Shown piece after piece: positions 8,141 through 17,962 of a stretch of 64,000 nt of DNA (position 1 is the first letter of the stretch; every line of letters starts with the position of its first letter). The notes beneath the pieces are model-generated. The model searched no databases. It saw nothing but the letters and a program-made list of their open reading frames with translations, and was not told where the DNA came from. Source of the DNA: Sphingomonas albertensis. Its GTDB lineage: Bacteria; Pseudomonadota; Alphaproteobacteria; Sphingomonadales; Sphingomonadaceae. Position numbers and translations under genes: made by a program. The stretch is from contig NZ_JACONT010000016.1 of NCBI RefSeq assembly GCF_014358075.1, positions 1-64,000 of the forward strand. Direction: 5' to 3'.

Positions 8141-8869
8141 TCACCGCCCGGCGTTGGAAACCATATCCACATCGCTCCCGCCGCCAGCCCGCGCCGTCAC
8201 ATACACCACATACGCGTCGTTCCCCCGAACCCCGCCCAGCACATGCTGCCTGCCGTCCGTGCTGTGCCCGGCCGAATACCCCGCCGCGGTCGCCTTCGTG
8301 AAATACCAGTCGAGCATCTTCTGCATCGGCGCAGCACTCGCGAAACTCACCACGCGTAAGCGACACCCGTCGCGATCCGCCCCCGCCGCCTCGGTCAGCC
8401 GCGCCGCCGGATACAGCGGCAGGTCCGCCGGCAACCGGTTCGCCCATCCCGCCGAATAGCCGATCTTCTGTGCACACGCGCCCACATCCGGCGTCTTCTG
8501 CCGCTCCGCCAGCGTCCCCAGCGTCAGCGCGCCGTTCGCCGTCTTGCACTCGGGGCAATCGTTCGACGGCGCCGGCGCGCGCTGCAACGTCTTCGGGTCG
8601 ACCGGATCGGCCTTCAACGGACCCTCGGGCGGCACCGCGCCGCCTTCGGGTCGCGTCGGTGGCCGTACCGCATCGGTATTGGACGATTGGGTCAGCCGAG
8701 GGTCGACCATGATCTGCCCGCCCAGCGCCGACGTCAGCGCCGGGTCGCGCACCGTGCCGTTGGTCAGTTCGGCATCGAGGCTGTTGAGATCCTGCTGGTC
8801 GGTAGAGGACCGGTTGCAGGCGGCCAGCGCGAGCGGGAGGAGAAGGGCGGAGCGCAGGGGAAAAGTCAT
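8141..8869 (-). CDS. Putative lipoprotein, unknown function
   Basis: The 242-residue product starts MTFPLRSALLLPLALAAC, a typical lipoprotein signal with lipobox LAAC and the acylated cysteine at position 18. A polar, proline-rich linker follows (about 30-110) with a CPEC pair. A C-terminal domain of about 100 residues contains WANRLPADLPLYPAARLTEA, GCRLRVVSFASAAPMQKMLDWYF and DAYVVYVTARAG. The second half resembles periplasmic domains that measure sequence-degenerate alpha/beta folds, but I cannot name a family. The frame is open upstream through a palindromic element, so the true start is at 8869 or the ATG at 8878. Confidence 0.85.
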   Translation of the reverse strand: MTFPLRSALLLPLALAACNRSSTDQQDLNSLDAELTNGTVRDPALTSALGGQIMVDPRLTQSSNTDAVRPPTRPEGGAVPPEGPLKADPVDPKTLQRAPAPSNDCPECKTANGALTLGTLAERQKTPDVGACAQKIGYSAGWANRLPADLPLYPAARLTEAAGADRDGCRLRVVSFASAAPMQKMLDWYFTKATAAGYSAGHSTDGRQHVLGGVRGNDAYVVYVTARAGGGSDVDMVSNAGR

Positions 8870-8924
8870 CACCCGCATCCTATGCCCGAAAGACGGTGAA
8901 GAAAGCGTTTTCCGCTCACCTCCG

Positions 8925-9048
8925 ATCCTCCCCCGCCAGGGGGAGGTGGCTGGCGCTTGCCAGACGGAGGGGGAGGACAGGGAAACCCCTGTTGCGTGTC
9001 CGCCCCCTCCGTCACCTTCGGCGACACCTCCCCCTGGCGGGGGAGGAT
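8925..9048. repeat. Paired palindromic element, family D copy 1
   Basis: TCCTCCCCCGCCAGGGGGAGG plus GGCTTGCC-like sequence and CGGAGGGGGAGG is mirrored by CCCCCTCCGTCACC and CACCTCCCCCTGGCGGGGGA. The total is about 124 bp. It is nearly the same as 9369-9491. Confidence 0.8.
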
Positions 9049-9102
9049 CGTAAGGATCCGGCAAGTCTTGCCCGAACCGGCCCGACTCGCCATGTTCTCC
9101 GC

Positions 9103-9324
9103 ATGCTGAACATCGTCTCGATCCTCATCGGCCTCGTCACCCTGGTGCTCGGCCTCGTCGCCTTCATTCCGCTGCTCGGCTGGATGAACTGGCTCGTCAT
9201 CCCGATCGGCATCGTCGGCGCCGCGGTCGGCGCGCTGTCGTCGAGCAGCGGCGGGCGCAACCTCAACATCGTCCTGATCATCATCTTCGCGCTCCGCCTG
9301 AGCCTCGGCGGCGGCATCATCTGA
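9103..9324 (+). CDS. Small membrane protein (73 aa)
   Basis: The ATG at 9103 opens a very hydrophobic 73-residue product (MLNIVSILIGLVTLVLGLVAF...). It has about three predicted membrane segments separated by a glycine/serine turn (ALSSSSGGRN), and it ends LSLGGGII. It is a plausible integral inner-membrane protein of unknown role. It sits between two nearly identical family-D palindromic elements, so it has its own short transcription unit. Confidence 0.7.
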   Translation: MLNIVSILIGLVTLVLGLVAFIPLLGWMNWLVIPIGIVGAAVGALSSSSGGRNLNIVLIIIFALRLSLGGGII

Positions 9325-9368
9325 CGCGAAAAGGGCCCGGCGTTCCCACCAGGCCCTCTTAAACTCTA

Positions 9369-9491
9369 ATCCTCCCCCGCCAGGGGGAGGTGGCTGGCGC
9401 TTGCCAGACGGAGGGGGAGGGCAGCGAAACGTCTGTTCCGTGTCCGCCCCCTCCGTCACCTTCGGCGCCACCTCCCCCTTGCGGGGGAGGA
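9369..9491. repeat. Paired palindromic element, family D copy 2
   Basis: This repeats the arms and the inner TGGCTGGCGCTTGCCAGACG segment of the 8925-9048 copy. The two copies bracket the 73-residue membrane gene. Confidence 0.8.
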
Positions 9492-9503
9492 TCACCAGAG
9501 TCC

Positions 9504-10103
9504 TCAACGGCAGCGCACGTTGCCCCGGTCGATCGACGACCCCAGCACCGCGCCACCGCCCGCACCGATCAACGTGCCGAGCAACTGCGAACCACCGCTC
9601 GAGATGATGTTGCCGAGCGCACCGCCGGCCAGGCCACCGACGATCAGCCCCGTCGTCCCGTCGTTGCGACGGCAGTAATAGCGTCCGTTGCCGCCGCGAT
9701 AGATGCGGTCGTTCCGGCCCAGGCGACGCTCCTGGTAATAGCGCCCGTCACGGTAATAGCGGTCGGCGAAATAGCCGCGCTGCCCCCGCTCGTAGCGATT
9801 ATAGTCGTAGCCGCGATACTGCTGCCAGTTGCGCCCGTCGTTGCGACGGTCCTGGCGGATGTCGCGAACGTCGCCGCGACGGTCCTGCCGCGCATCCCGC
9901 ACCTCTTCACGATATTCGCGGCGCGCATCGCGGACGTCACCGCGTGAATCCGCGTTGCGAACGTCGCGGCGATAGTCGCGCTGCGCATCGCGGACCTCGT
10001 TGTTATATTCGCGATTGGCGCCCCGGATCGTCGACTGCGCGTCGGCGGGGATTGCACTGAACGCGGTAGCGGCAAGGGCTGCCGACAAGATGGCAATACG
10101 CAT
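9504..10103 (-). CDS. Secreted glycine-zipper protein with Asp/Arg-rich repeats
   Basis: The 199-residue product has a signal peptide (MRIAILSAALAATAFSAIPADAQ). A long Arg/Asp-rich, probably helical region (about 30-130) follows, with repeated RDxRR-type units (NEVRDAQRDYRRDVRNAD, REYREEVRDARQD). A C-terminal glycine-zipper segment (TTGLIVGGLAGGALGNIISSG...GGGAVLGSSIDRG) ends in RCR. Glycine-zipper 2TM proteins usually insert in the outer membrane. The motif YYCRRNDGTTG and the RCR end are shared with the smaller paralogue at 10742. The function is unknown. Confidence 0.85.
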   Translation of the reverse strand: MRIAILSAALAATAFSAIPADAQSTIRGANREYNNEVRDAQRDYRRDVRNADSRGDVRDARREYREEVRDARQDRRGDVRDIRQDRRNDGRNWQQYRGYDYNRYERGQRGYFADRYYRDGRYYQERRLGRNDRIYRGGNGRYYCRRNDGTTGLIVGGLAGGALGNIISSGGSQLLGTLIGAGGGAVLGSSIDRGNVRCR

Positions 10104-10217
10104 GATCTCTCTCTCCCAAATGATGTGCGTACTGAACGGCCGGCCGATGCGGGGGTTGCGTGAACCGCAAACTACGTCGCATTCAGCCGGCCGACAGGTA
10201 TCTGAGATTAGGCGCTT

Positions 10218-10646
10218 TTATGCGGCCAGGTTATGCTCCAGCGTGATCTCGGCGTTGAGCACCTTAGACACCGGGCAGTTCGCCTTGGCATCCGCGGCGA
10301 TCGCCTCGAACTCTTCCTTCGAGATGCCGTCGACCTTGGCGTTCAGCGTCAGCGCCGACTTGGTGATCTTGAACCCGTCGCCGTCCTTGTCGAGCGTCAC
10401 CTTCGCCGACGTCTCGAGCGTCCCGGCCTCATAGCCCTTGCCCGCGAGCGCGAAGCTCAGCGCCATCGTGAAGCACGACGCATGCGCCGCCGCGATCAGT
10501 TCCTCGGGGTTGGTGCCGGGCTCGTTCTCGAACCGCGTGTTGAAGCCGTAGGGGCTGTCGGACAACACGCCCGACTGAGTCGAGACATGGCCCTTGCCGC
10601 TCTTGCCGAGGCCTTCATATTTTGCCGAACCGCTGCGTGTGGTCAT
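10218..10646 (-). CDS. osmC: OsmC-type peroxiredoxin
   Basis: OsmC reduces organic hydroperoxides in the cytoplasm with two redox cysteines. The 142-residue product closely follows the Escherichia coli OsmC pattern: [39 protein letters not shown] with C58, and [19 protein letters not shown] with C124. The frame is open to 10694. I use the ATG at 10646 because AAAGGAC precedes it and it gives the family N-terminus [12 protein letters not shown]. It lies between two glycine-zipper genes on the same strand; the gaps of about 100 bp suggest separate promoters. Stress induction is typical of the family. Confidence 0.95.
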   Translation of the reverse strand: MTTRSGSAKYEGLGKSGKGHVSTQSGVLSDSPYGFNTRFENEPGTNPEELIAAAHASCFTMALSFALAGKGYEAGTLETSAKVTLDKDGDGFKITKSALTLNAKVDGISKEEFEAIAADAKANCPVSKVLNAEITLEHNLAA

Positions 10647-10741
10647 GATGGGGTCCTTTCGGGACATGAAAAAAGGCGCCGTGGTTCCCCACAACGCCCG
10701 TCTTCAACGCACCACCCGCAAAATGGCGGCGCAGTTTTTTT

Positions 10742-11047
10742 TTAGCGGCAACGACGATTGTTGTTGCTGGTGCCCTTGTCGATCGCACGGCCGGCGAGGC
10801 CACCGAGGACTGCGCCACCGAGCGTGCCGACGGTGCGGTCGCCGCGGGTGTCGACGGTGCGGCCTAGCAGCGCGCCACCGACGCCGCCGATGATCGTGCC
10901 GGTCGTGCCATTGCTCTTCTTGCAATAGACGCGGCCGTCACGACCACGCCATTCGCGACGATCGCGGGCGTCTGCGGCCGAAACCGGGATCAGGACGGTC
11001 GGCAGGACCATCGCGCTGCAGCCGAGTGCCAGGATGAACTTACGCAT
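10742..11047 (-). CDS. Secreted glycine-zipper protein (101 aa)
   Basis: A small paralogue of the protein at 9504. It has a signal peptide (MRKFILALGCSAMVLPTVLIPVSAADA), the shared motif VYCKKSNGTTGTIIGG, a glycine zipper (GGALLGRTV... GGAVLGGLAGRAIDKG), and an end in NNNRRCR. AGGGAG precedes the ATG at 11047. The last codons run into a nine-base T tract on the plus strand. It is probably an outer-membrane or periplasmic protein of unknown function. Confidence 0.85.
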   Translation of the reverse strand: MRKFILALGCSAMVLPTVLIPVSAADARDRREWRGRDGRVYCKKSNGTTGTIIGGVGGALLGRTVDTRGDRTVGTLGGAVLGGLAGRAIDKGTSNNNRRCR

Positions 11048-11266
11048 GTTTAACTCCCTAGTGAATTGATCTGGTGGTGTAACGATGTGACTATACGGCG
11101 AGTTGCATGAACCGAAAACAACGTCGCGTTCATCGATGCGTTTGGTTCCGCGGCGATCGGGCGGTGGGCGTGGAAATGCCCCGGATCGGCCATATGACGA
11201 CCACATGACGGGCTCCATGGAAAAAGCCGGGTTACCGATCATCGATGTTTCGCTAAGTCGCTGGGG

Positions 11267-11905
11267 ATGCTTCCGCACACGCTGATCCCGCCCGTCCTGC
11301 CCGCGACCGGGCCGTGGTTCGATATCGCGGGGCTCGCGGTGTTTGCCGCCTCGGGTGCGCTGGCCGCCGCGAAACGCGACCAGACCTTTGTGACGGTCGT
11401 CTTCTTCGCGCTGATCACCGGCGTCGGCGGCGGCACGGTGCGCGATCTTCTGATCGGCGCGCCGGTGTTCTGGATCCGCGACGCCCGTGCCGCCAGCGTA
11501 TGCCTGGTGATGGCGCTGCTGATCTGGACGACGCCGGGCCGCTGGTGGCGCGAGGAGGCGCTCGGCTGGTTCGACGCGGTCGGCTTGGCGGCGTACGCGG
11601 TCTATGGCGCGGCCAAGGCGCTCGGCTACGGCGTGCCGCCGGTCCCCGCCGCGCTGATGGGGGTGATGACCGCCTGCGTCGGCGGCATCATCCGCGATGT
11701 GCTGGCCGGCGAACCGTCGATCCTGATGCGGCCCGAGCTGTACGTGACCGCGGCGGCGCTGGCGGCGGCGAGCTATGTCGGCCTCGTCCTGCTAGGCGTT
11801 CCCAACGCCTGGTCCGCGGTGATCGCCGCCAGCGCGGGCTTTACCCTGCGCGCCGCCGCGATCCGCTACCACCTCGCGCTGCCCTCCTATGGTGGCCGCC
11901 GCTGA
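11267..11905 (+). CDS. TRIC-like / UPF0126 cation channel family protein
   Basis: The 212-residue product has about seven hydrophobic segments and two internally repeated signatures, GVGGGTVRDLLIG (about 53-65) and CVGGIIRDVLAGE (about 138-150). Duplicated GGGxxRD motifs mark the UPF0126 family, which is homologous to trimeric intracellular cation channels. It is likely an inner-membrane ion channel; the natural ion and role in bacteria are not settled. It stands alone between a divergent glycine-zipper gene and a long repeat-filled gap. Confidence 0.92.
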   Translation: MLPHTLIPPVLPATGPWFDIAGLAVFAASGALAAAKRDQTFVTVVFFALITGVGGGTVRDLLIGAPVFWIRDARAASVCLVMALLIWTTPGRWWREEALGWFDAVGLAAYAVYGAAKALGYGVPPVPAALMGVMTACVGGIIRDVLAGEPSILMRPELYVTAAALAAASYVGLVLLGVPNAWSAVIAASAGFTLRAAAIRYHLALPSYGGRR

Positions 11906-11984
11906 CTTTCCCACTCGCTAGGAGAACAAGGAGGGGCGCTCGAACTCGCGCCGACAGCTCTCCTGGACCGATCCGTCTCCCATG

Positions 11985-12024
11985 CACCACCCCGGCTCCC
12001 CAACCACCACCCCGGCTCCCCAAC
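11985..12024. repeat. Two tandem 20-bp copies of a family-A outer arm
   Basis: The unit CACCACCCCGGCTCCCCAAC occurs twice in tandem (11985-12004 and 12005-12024). Its beginning occurs a third time as the outer edge of the family-A element that starts at 12025. The arm of the element has apparently been duplicated by slippage. Confidence 0.8.
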
Positions 12025-12133
12025 CACCACCCCGGCGGAGGCCGGGGCCCAATTGGGGAACGGAGCCAACGACGGACCGCGCGTCGTCACTGCAGCCTCA
12101 CCACTTGGGCCTCGGCCTCCGCCGGGGTGGTGC
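12025..12133. repeat. REPIN-like element, family A copy 3
   Basis: Arms CACCCCGGCGGAGGCCGGGG and CTCGGCCTCCGCCGGGGTG with AATTGG/CCACTTG extensions flank about 42 bp. The gap 11906-12763 has no gene. It holds this element, family B copy 1, an 18-bp tandem array and a family-H element. Confidence 0.85.
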
Positions 12134-12213
12134 AGGTGTTCGCGCTGGAAGTCAGGCGCGCATCGAATGCTGAGACCTCACGAGGAAAGGTGATCGCGCC
12201 AAGGCCCAAACCG

Positions 12214-12323
12214 CTCCCCTCCCTGAAAGGGAGGGGCTGGGGGTGGGTAAGCCCGCTTGAGTCCCCACGGCCGAGACACGAGGAAACCAACCCACCCCCC
12301 AACCCCTCCCTTCCAGGGAGGGG
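12214..12323. repeat. Paired palindromic element, family B copy 1
   Basis: CTCCCCTCCCTGAAAGGGAG followed by GGGGGTGGGT is mirrored by ACCCACCCCCCAACCCCTCC and CTTCCAGGGAGGGG, with about 40 bp between. The inner part includes GAGTCCCCACGG, related to the copies at 38777 and 40876. Confidence 0.8.
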
Positions 12324-12390
12324 CGAAGAAGAAGCCGCGCTGCTCTTAGGCATCGGCCGCTTGAATAGGTGTCGCCCGCGCTAGACAGTC

Positions 12391-12461
12391 CCCGCAGAGC
12401 GCCAGCACCCTGCAAAGCGCCTAGCCCCTGCAAAGCGCCTAGCCCCAGCAGAGCACCAGCC
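12391..12461. repeat. 18-bp tandem array, four copies
   Basis: Two perfect copies of CCCTGCAAAGCGCCTAGC (12408-12425, 12426-12443) are flanked by one degenerate copy on each side (CCCGCAGAGCGCCAGCA and CCCAGCAGAGCACCAGCC). I see no coding frame that would use it. Confidence 0.8.
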
Positions 12462-12553
12462 CGGATCCCATCCAGCCTTCGCGATGCGAGACAGCCAAAA
12501 CCGTTCCGTCACCCCGGACCGGTTCGCCACGTATCCCCGTCAAACATGCAGCC

Positions 12554-12650
12554 GTCATTCCCGCGCAGGCGGGAACCCATACTGGCAAACCTCGCGACAT
12601 GATCGCGACCTCTTGAGCATATGGATTCCCGCCTCCGCGGGGATGACTGA
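12554..12650. repeat. Paired palindromic element, family H copy 1
   Basis: GTCATTCCCGCGCAGGCGGG AACCCATA pairs with TATGGATTCCCGCC TCCGCGGGGATGAC about 40 bp later. The same family is at 62486, and divergent copies are near 42407-42583. Confidence 0.8.
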
Positions 12651-12763
12651 GCTTAGATGACTCGGCTTCTATGCCGGAGAGGGAAACCCGCCACCAGGAA
12701 CCCGGGAACCAGTCCGGCACAAGAAACAGATCGCCCCCGCCAAGACCAAACCAAACCCAGCGC

Positions 12764-13348
12764 CTACCCCCGCACAACCCCCACATCCGCAAACCGCTTC
12801 GGCTCGGCCGGCGGCACCGCAGGCGCGTTCAGCTCGCACTGCCAATGCCCGACATCGATCCACTGCCCGTTCTTGTACCCGACCTCGCGGTACACCCCCG
12901 CGCGGCGAAACCCAACCGCCTCGTGCAGCTTGATCGACGAATCGTTCGGCAACGCGATCGCCCCGATCGCCTGCGTGACCCCCTGGGCCCGCAGCGTATC
13001 GATCAGCGCCTCGTACAACAGCCGCCCCGCGCCCTGGCGCTGCGCCGCATCCGCGACATACACCGTGGTCTCGCACGCGAACCGGTACGCCTCGCGCTTG
13101 TGGAACGCCGACGCATAGGCATAGGCCAGTACGCCGCCCTCGGGCCCGACCGTCGCGACCAGCCACGGGTACAGCCCGTCCGACGCCGCCATCCGCGCGC
13201 GCATCTGCCGCGCATCCGGAGCCTCGGTCTCGAACGACACCGTGCCGACCAGCACGTGCGGCGCATAGATCGCGGCGATCGACGCGGCATCCTCGGGCCG
13301 CGCGGCCCGGATCACGATCCCGCCGCCATTGCCCGAAGTGGCCACCAT
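12764..13348 (-). CDS. GNAT N-acetyltransferase, phosphinothricin/methionine sulfone type
   Basis: The 194-residue product is a GCN5-related acetyltransferase that transfers acetyl from acetyl-CoA to an amine. It fits the Pat/MddA subgroup: IRAARPEDAASIAAIYAPHV near the start, VSFETEAPDARQMRARM, WLVATVGPEGGVLAYAYASAFHKREAYRF, VYVADAAQRQGAGRLLYEAL with the acetyl-CoA loop, and ALPNDSSIKLHEAVGFRRAGVYREVGYKNG. Family members detoxify phosphinothricin or methionine derivatives, and the substrate here is not certain. Its ATG overlaps the sppA stop by one base (TGATG), so it is co-translated with sppA. Confidence 0.93.
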   Translation of the reverse strand: MVATSGNGGGIVIRAARPEDAASIAAIYAPHVLVGTVSFETEAPDARQMRARMAASDGLYPWLVATVGPEGGVLAYAYASAFHKREAYRFACETTVYVADAAQRQGAGRLLYEALIDTLRAQGVTQAIGAIALPNDSSIKLHEAVGFRRAGVYREVGYKNGQWIDVGHWQCELNAPAVPPAEPKRFADVGVVRG

Positions 13349-15297
13349 CAGAAGCCGATCCGCGCCAGCAACAGGTCAAGCAGCTTCGCATCGCCGATGC
13401 CCGCCGTCGTCGGCCCCATCCCGCCACACTCCAGGCAGCGCGCCTGGATCGAGCCCGACGTCGCCAGCCGCTTCATGTCGCCGACCGCCTGCGCGAGCAT
13501 CTGGCGACGATCCGCCGCGACATGCGCGAACGCATCGCCGCCCCCTGCGTCGTCGTCCGAACCGTTGTCGCCGAAATCCTGCGCGATCGTCGCGAGGAAA
13601 CCCGGCTTCTTCTCCAGATACTCGGCATGCACCTTCGCCGGATCGAGCTTCGCGCGCTTGGCCGCCTCATCGATCGCGTCCTTGAGCGTCCCGAACCGGT
13701 CGACCAGCCCGATCTGCCGCGCGGTGCCGCCATCCCAGACGCGGCCCTGGCCGATCGCGTCGACCCGCGCCGGCGTCATCTTCCGCGACGCGGCGACGCG
13801 GCTGATGAACTCGCGATAGCCGTTCTCGATGCCCGCCTGCGCGATCGCGTCGAACATCGGCGTGGTGCCGCCGACGATATCTGGCTGGCCCGATAGCGGC
13901 GTCGTCTTCACGCCGTCGCTGGTCACGCCGATCTTGGCGAGCGCGTTCTCGAAGGTCGGGATCACGCCGAATATGCCGATCGATCCGGTGATCGTGCCGG
14001 GTTCGGCGAAGATCACGTCGGCGGGCGTCGACACCCAGTATCCGCCGCTGGCCGCCAGCCCACCCATCGACACGACGATCGGCAGCTTCTGCCGCTTGGC
14101 CTCGAGGATCGCGAGCCGGATCTGCTCCGACGCCAGCACCGATCCGCCCGGTGAATCGACGCGGACCACGAGGGCCTTCAGATCCTTCTTGGCGAGCCCG
14201 TCGAGCACCGCCTTCTCGATCGTCTTGCCCGCCGCCTTGCCGGGGCCGCTCTCGCCGTCGACGATCTCGCCGGCGATCGTTAGTACGCCGATCGCGTCGC
14301 CCGCGGTCGGCAGCGGGTTTGCCTTCACCCAGGCATCGTATTTGATCGTGTTGAAATTGCCCGCCGGCTTCTTGTCGTCGGACCCGGCGATCTCCGCGAC
14401 GCGGCGCCCGAACGCGGTCCGGTCGCCCAGCTTGTCGACGATGCCGGCGCGCAGATTGGCCTGCGCGATGTTGCCGTTCGCGGCGATGATGACCTTGTCG
14501 GGCGCGCTCATGAACTGCGCGATCTGCGCCTTGGGCCGGGCCTTGGCGACGGCCTCGCGCCACTGCGAGAACAGCGTGCCGTACAGCGCGGTGCTCGCCG
14601 CCTTGGCGTCCTCGCTCTGGTCGGCGCGCGTGTAGGGCTCGACGAACGACTTGTAGCGGCCGACGCGGTAGACGTGCGCGTTGACGCCGAGCTTGTCGAT
14701 CAGGCCCTTGTAATAGAGCTGGTTGCCACCCGGACCCATGAAGATCGTGCCGCCCAGCGGATTGACCCAGACCTCGCTGGCGTTGGCCGCGAGGCGGTAG
14801 CCGCCATCGGTATACGCCGTCGCATAGGCGAGCACCGGCTTGCCGCTCGCGCGCACCCGCGCCAGCGCATCGCCGACTTCTCCCAGCGCCGCGGGATACG
14901 CGCCACCGAAGCTGTCGAGATCGAGTACCACGGCCTTCACCCGCGCATCGGTTCTCGCCGTGTCGATCGAGCGGACCACGTCGCGCAGGCGGAACTGGCG
15001 AGTCGTGTTCTGCCCCGAGAGCGCGGCGAACGCGGCCTGCTCCTCGGGCTGCTCGACGATCGAGCCATTGAGGTCGAGCACCAGCGCGCCGTCCTTGATC
15101 GCCGTGGTGCTCTGCCGCGCATTGAGCGCCGCGAAAATAAGCCCGAAGAACAACAGCATCGCGATCAGGACGAGCGCATCCTTGATCGCCACGAGGAACT
15201 TCCACACGCCCCGCACCAGCCGCCATTTGCGGCGAGGCCGCGTCGGGTCGGTGTAGGACGGGGGAGGGGCGTAGGACGGCGCTGCGGTATCGGTCAT
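13348..15297 (-). CDS. sppA: Signal peptide peptidase SppA, 67-kDa type
   Basis: An inner-membrane serine protease that degrades cleaved signal peptides. The 649-residue protein has one N-terminal membrane anchor (about 38-58) after a proline-rich cytoplasmic tail. It then has two ClpP-like domains in tandem. The Ser/Lys dyad is spread across them as in Escherichia coli: K216 in VGRYKSFVEPYT and S417 in MGGLAASGGYW. Supporting motifs are SFGGAYPAALGEV and RVDSPGGSVLASEQIR. The C-terminus extends beyond the protease core by about 80 residues with a GSDDDAGGGDAF segment and a CLECGG pair, features I do not associate with the family. It is coupled to the GNAT gene downstream. Confidence 0.96.
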   Translation of the reverse strand: MTDTAAPSYAPPPSYTDPTRPRRKWRLVRGVWKFLVAIKDALVLIAMLLFFGLIFAALNARQSTTAIKDGALVLDLNGSIVEQPEEQAAFAALSGQNTTRQFRLRDVVRSIDTARTDARVKAVVLDLDSFGGAYPAALGEVGDALARVRASGKPVLAYATAYTDGGYRLAANASEVWVNPLGGTIFMGPGGNQLYYKGLIDKLGVNAHVYRVGRYKSFVEPYTRADQSEDAKAASTALYGTLFSQWREAVAKARPKAQIAQFMSAPDKVIIAANGNIAQANLRAGIVDKLGDRTAFGRRVAEIAGSDDKKPAGNFNTIKYDAWVKANPLPTAGDAIGVLTIAGEIVDGESGPGKAAGKTIEKAVLDGLAKKDLKALVVRVDSPGGSVLASEQIRLAILEAKRQKLPIVVSMGGLAASGGYWVSTPADVIFAEPGTITGSIGIFGVIPTFENALAKIGVTSDGVKTTPLSGQPDIVGGTTPMFDAIAQAGIENGYREFISRVAASRKMTPARVDAIGQGRVWDGGTARQIGLVDRFGTLKDAIDEAAKRAKLDPAKVHAEYLEKKPGFLATIAQDFGDNGSDDDAGGGDAFAHVAADRRQMLAQAVGDMKRLATSGSIQARCLECGGMGPTTAGIGDAKLLDLLLARIGF

Positions 15298-15399
15298 GGG
15301 ACGAGAGCTAGAGCATGCGCGGACCGACGTAAATGGCCTGTGTTACCGTGCCAACACAGGGGCGTTGTAGCCACGCACATCTGTCCGAACGCCGCGGCA

Positions 15400-15500
15400 T
15401 TCCCCTCCCGCTTGCGGGAGGGGTTAGGGGAGGGGCGTCCCAAAAACGCCCCGCCTCGGAAAAGCCCCTCCCCCGACCCCTCCCGCAAGCGGAAGGGGAG
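15400..15500. repeat. Paired palindromic element, family C copy 1
   Basis: TCCCCTCCCGCTTGCGGGAG GGG with TTAGGGGAGGGGC pairs with GCCCCTCCCCCGACCCCTCC and CGCAAGCGGAAGGGG. It lies between sppA and groES. The second copy is at 22189. Confidence 0.8.
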
Positions 15501-15526
15501 CAAAAGTAAAGGCTCGCCGAGCCTTG

Positions 15527-15603
15527 TTCTCCTGCGAACGCTGGAGCCCAGGATCACAAGCGCCGCCCTCCGTCACCCTGGACTCCTGCGTGCGCAGGAG
15601 AAC
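15527..15603. repeat. Paired palindromic element, family F copy 2
   Basis: TTCTCCTGCGAACGCTGGAG CCCAGG pairs with ACCCTGGACTCC TGCGTGCGCAGGAGAA. It is the same family as 2761-2836. The groES promoter begins about 90 bp further on. Confidence 0.75.
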
Positions 15604-15694
15604 GGTAGTGCATTAGCAGTGCGGTCCACCCCCCCCCTTCAGCCACGACGCCCGAAACCCAAGCCCGCCCGAAAAAATTTCACCCCCGGAACCT

Positions 15695-15723
15695 TTGACA
15701 TGCCGCACCACGAGGCACATATG
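15695..15723 (+). promoter_or_regulatory. Predicted groESL promoter
   Basis: TTGACA at 15695-15700 and CATATG at 15718-15723 are separated by 17 bp, a good spacing for a housekeeping sigma factor. The expected start of transcription falls at the edge of the CIRCE operator. I do not see a clear heat-shock sigma (RpoH) consensus. Confidence 0.55.
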
Positions 15724-15730
15724 CCGTCCG

Positions 15731-15757
15731 TTGGCACTCGGGTCCCCTGAGTGCCAG
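15731..15757. promoter_or_regulatory. CIRCE operator (HrcA binding site)
   Basis: TTGGCACTC, nine spacer bases, GAGTGCCAG: this matches the CIRCE consensus TTAGCACTC-N9-GAGTGCTAA with one substitution per arm, symmetrical in both arms. It lies 35 bp before the groES start and just after the predicted -10 box. HrcA would repress groESL here in the absence of heat stress. hrcA itself is not in the window. Confidence 0.93.
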
Positions 15758-15791
15758 AAATCTGTCACAATCCCAAAAGGACATGGACCCC

Positions 15792-16079
15792 ATGAACTTT
15801 CGTCCGTTGCATGATCGCGTGCTGGTGAAGCGCCTCGAAGCCGAAGAGAAGACGGCTGGCGGCATCATCATCCCCGACACCGCCAAGGAAAAGCCGCAGG
15901 AAGGCGAGGTCGTCGCCGTCGGCACCGGGACCCGCGCCGAGAACGGCACGATCACGCCGCTCGACGTCAAGGCCGGCGACAAGATCCTGTTCGGCAAATG
16001 GTCGGGCGCCGAGGTCAAGGTCGATGGCGAAGACCTTCTGATCATGAAGGAATCTGACATTCTCGGGATCGTCGGCTAA
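15792..16079 (+). CDS. groES: Co-chaperonin GroES
   Basis: GroES caps the GroEL ring during ATP-driven protein folding. The 95-residue product shows the family start [14 protein letters not shown], the mobile-loop region [19 protein letters not shown] (about 17-35) and the end [15 protein letters not shown]. An ATG at 15783 in frame would add three residues, but the AAAAGGA Shine-Dalgarno would then be only one base away, so I start at 15792. It is the first gene of the groES-groEL operon under CIRCE control. groEL follows after 98 bp. Confidence 0.98.
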   Translation: MNFRPLHDRVLVKRLEAEEKTAGGIIIPDTAKEKPQEGEVVAVGTGTRAENGTITPLDVKAGDKILFGKWSGAEVKVDGEDLLIMKESDILGIVG

Positions 16080-16129
16080 CCCCGATAGACCTCAGGGATC
16101 ATCGGTTTTCAGACCTGATCTTGGCCTAA

Positions 16130-17821
<1,692 letters not shown>

Positions 17822-17829
17822 TTTTCGAC

Positions 17830-17853
17830 CGGGACCAGCGAGAGCTGGTCCCG
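17830..17853 (+). terminator. Hairpin after groEL
   Basis: A perfect 10-bp stem CGGGACCAGC / GCTGGTCCCG closes a GAGA tetraloop nine bases after the groEL stop. There is no T-run behind it, so it may stabilise or attenuate the mRNA rather than terminate fully. Confidence 0.6.
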
Positions 17854-17962
17854 GACAGAAAATCAGAACGGCCGGCGGGCTGGGCGGCGAAAGCCCCCAG
17901 TCCCGTCCGACGAAAAGGGCCGGCTTTGCCGGTCCTCCGTTCCGACCAGAACGACCAAGGCA

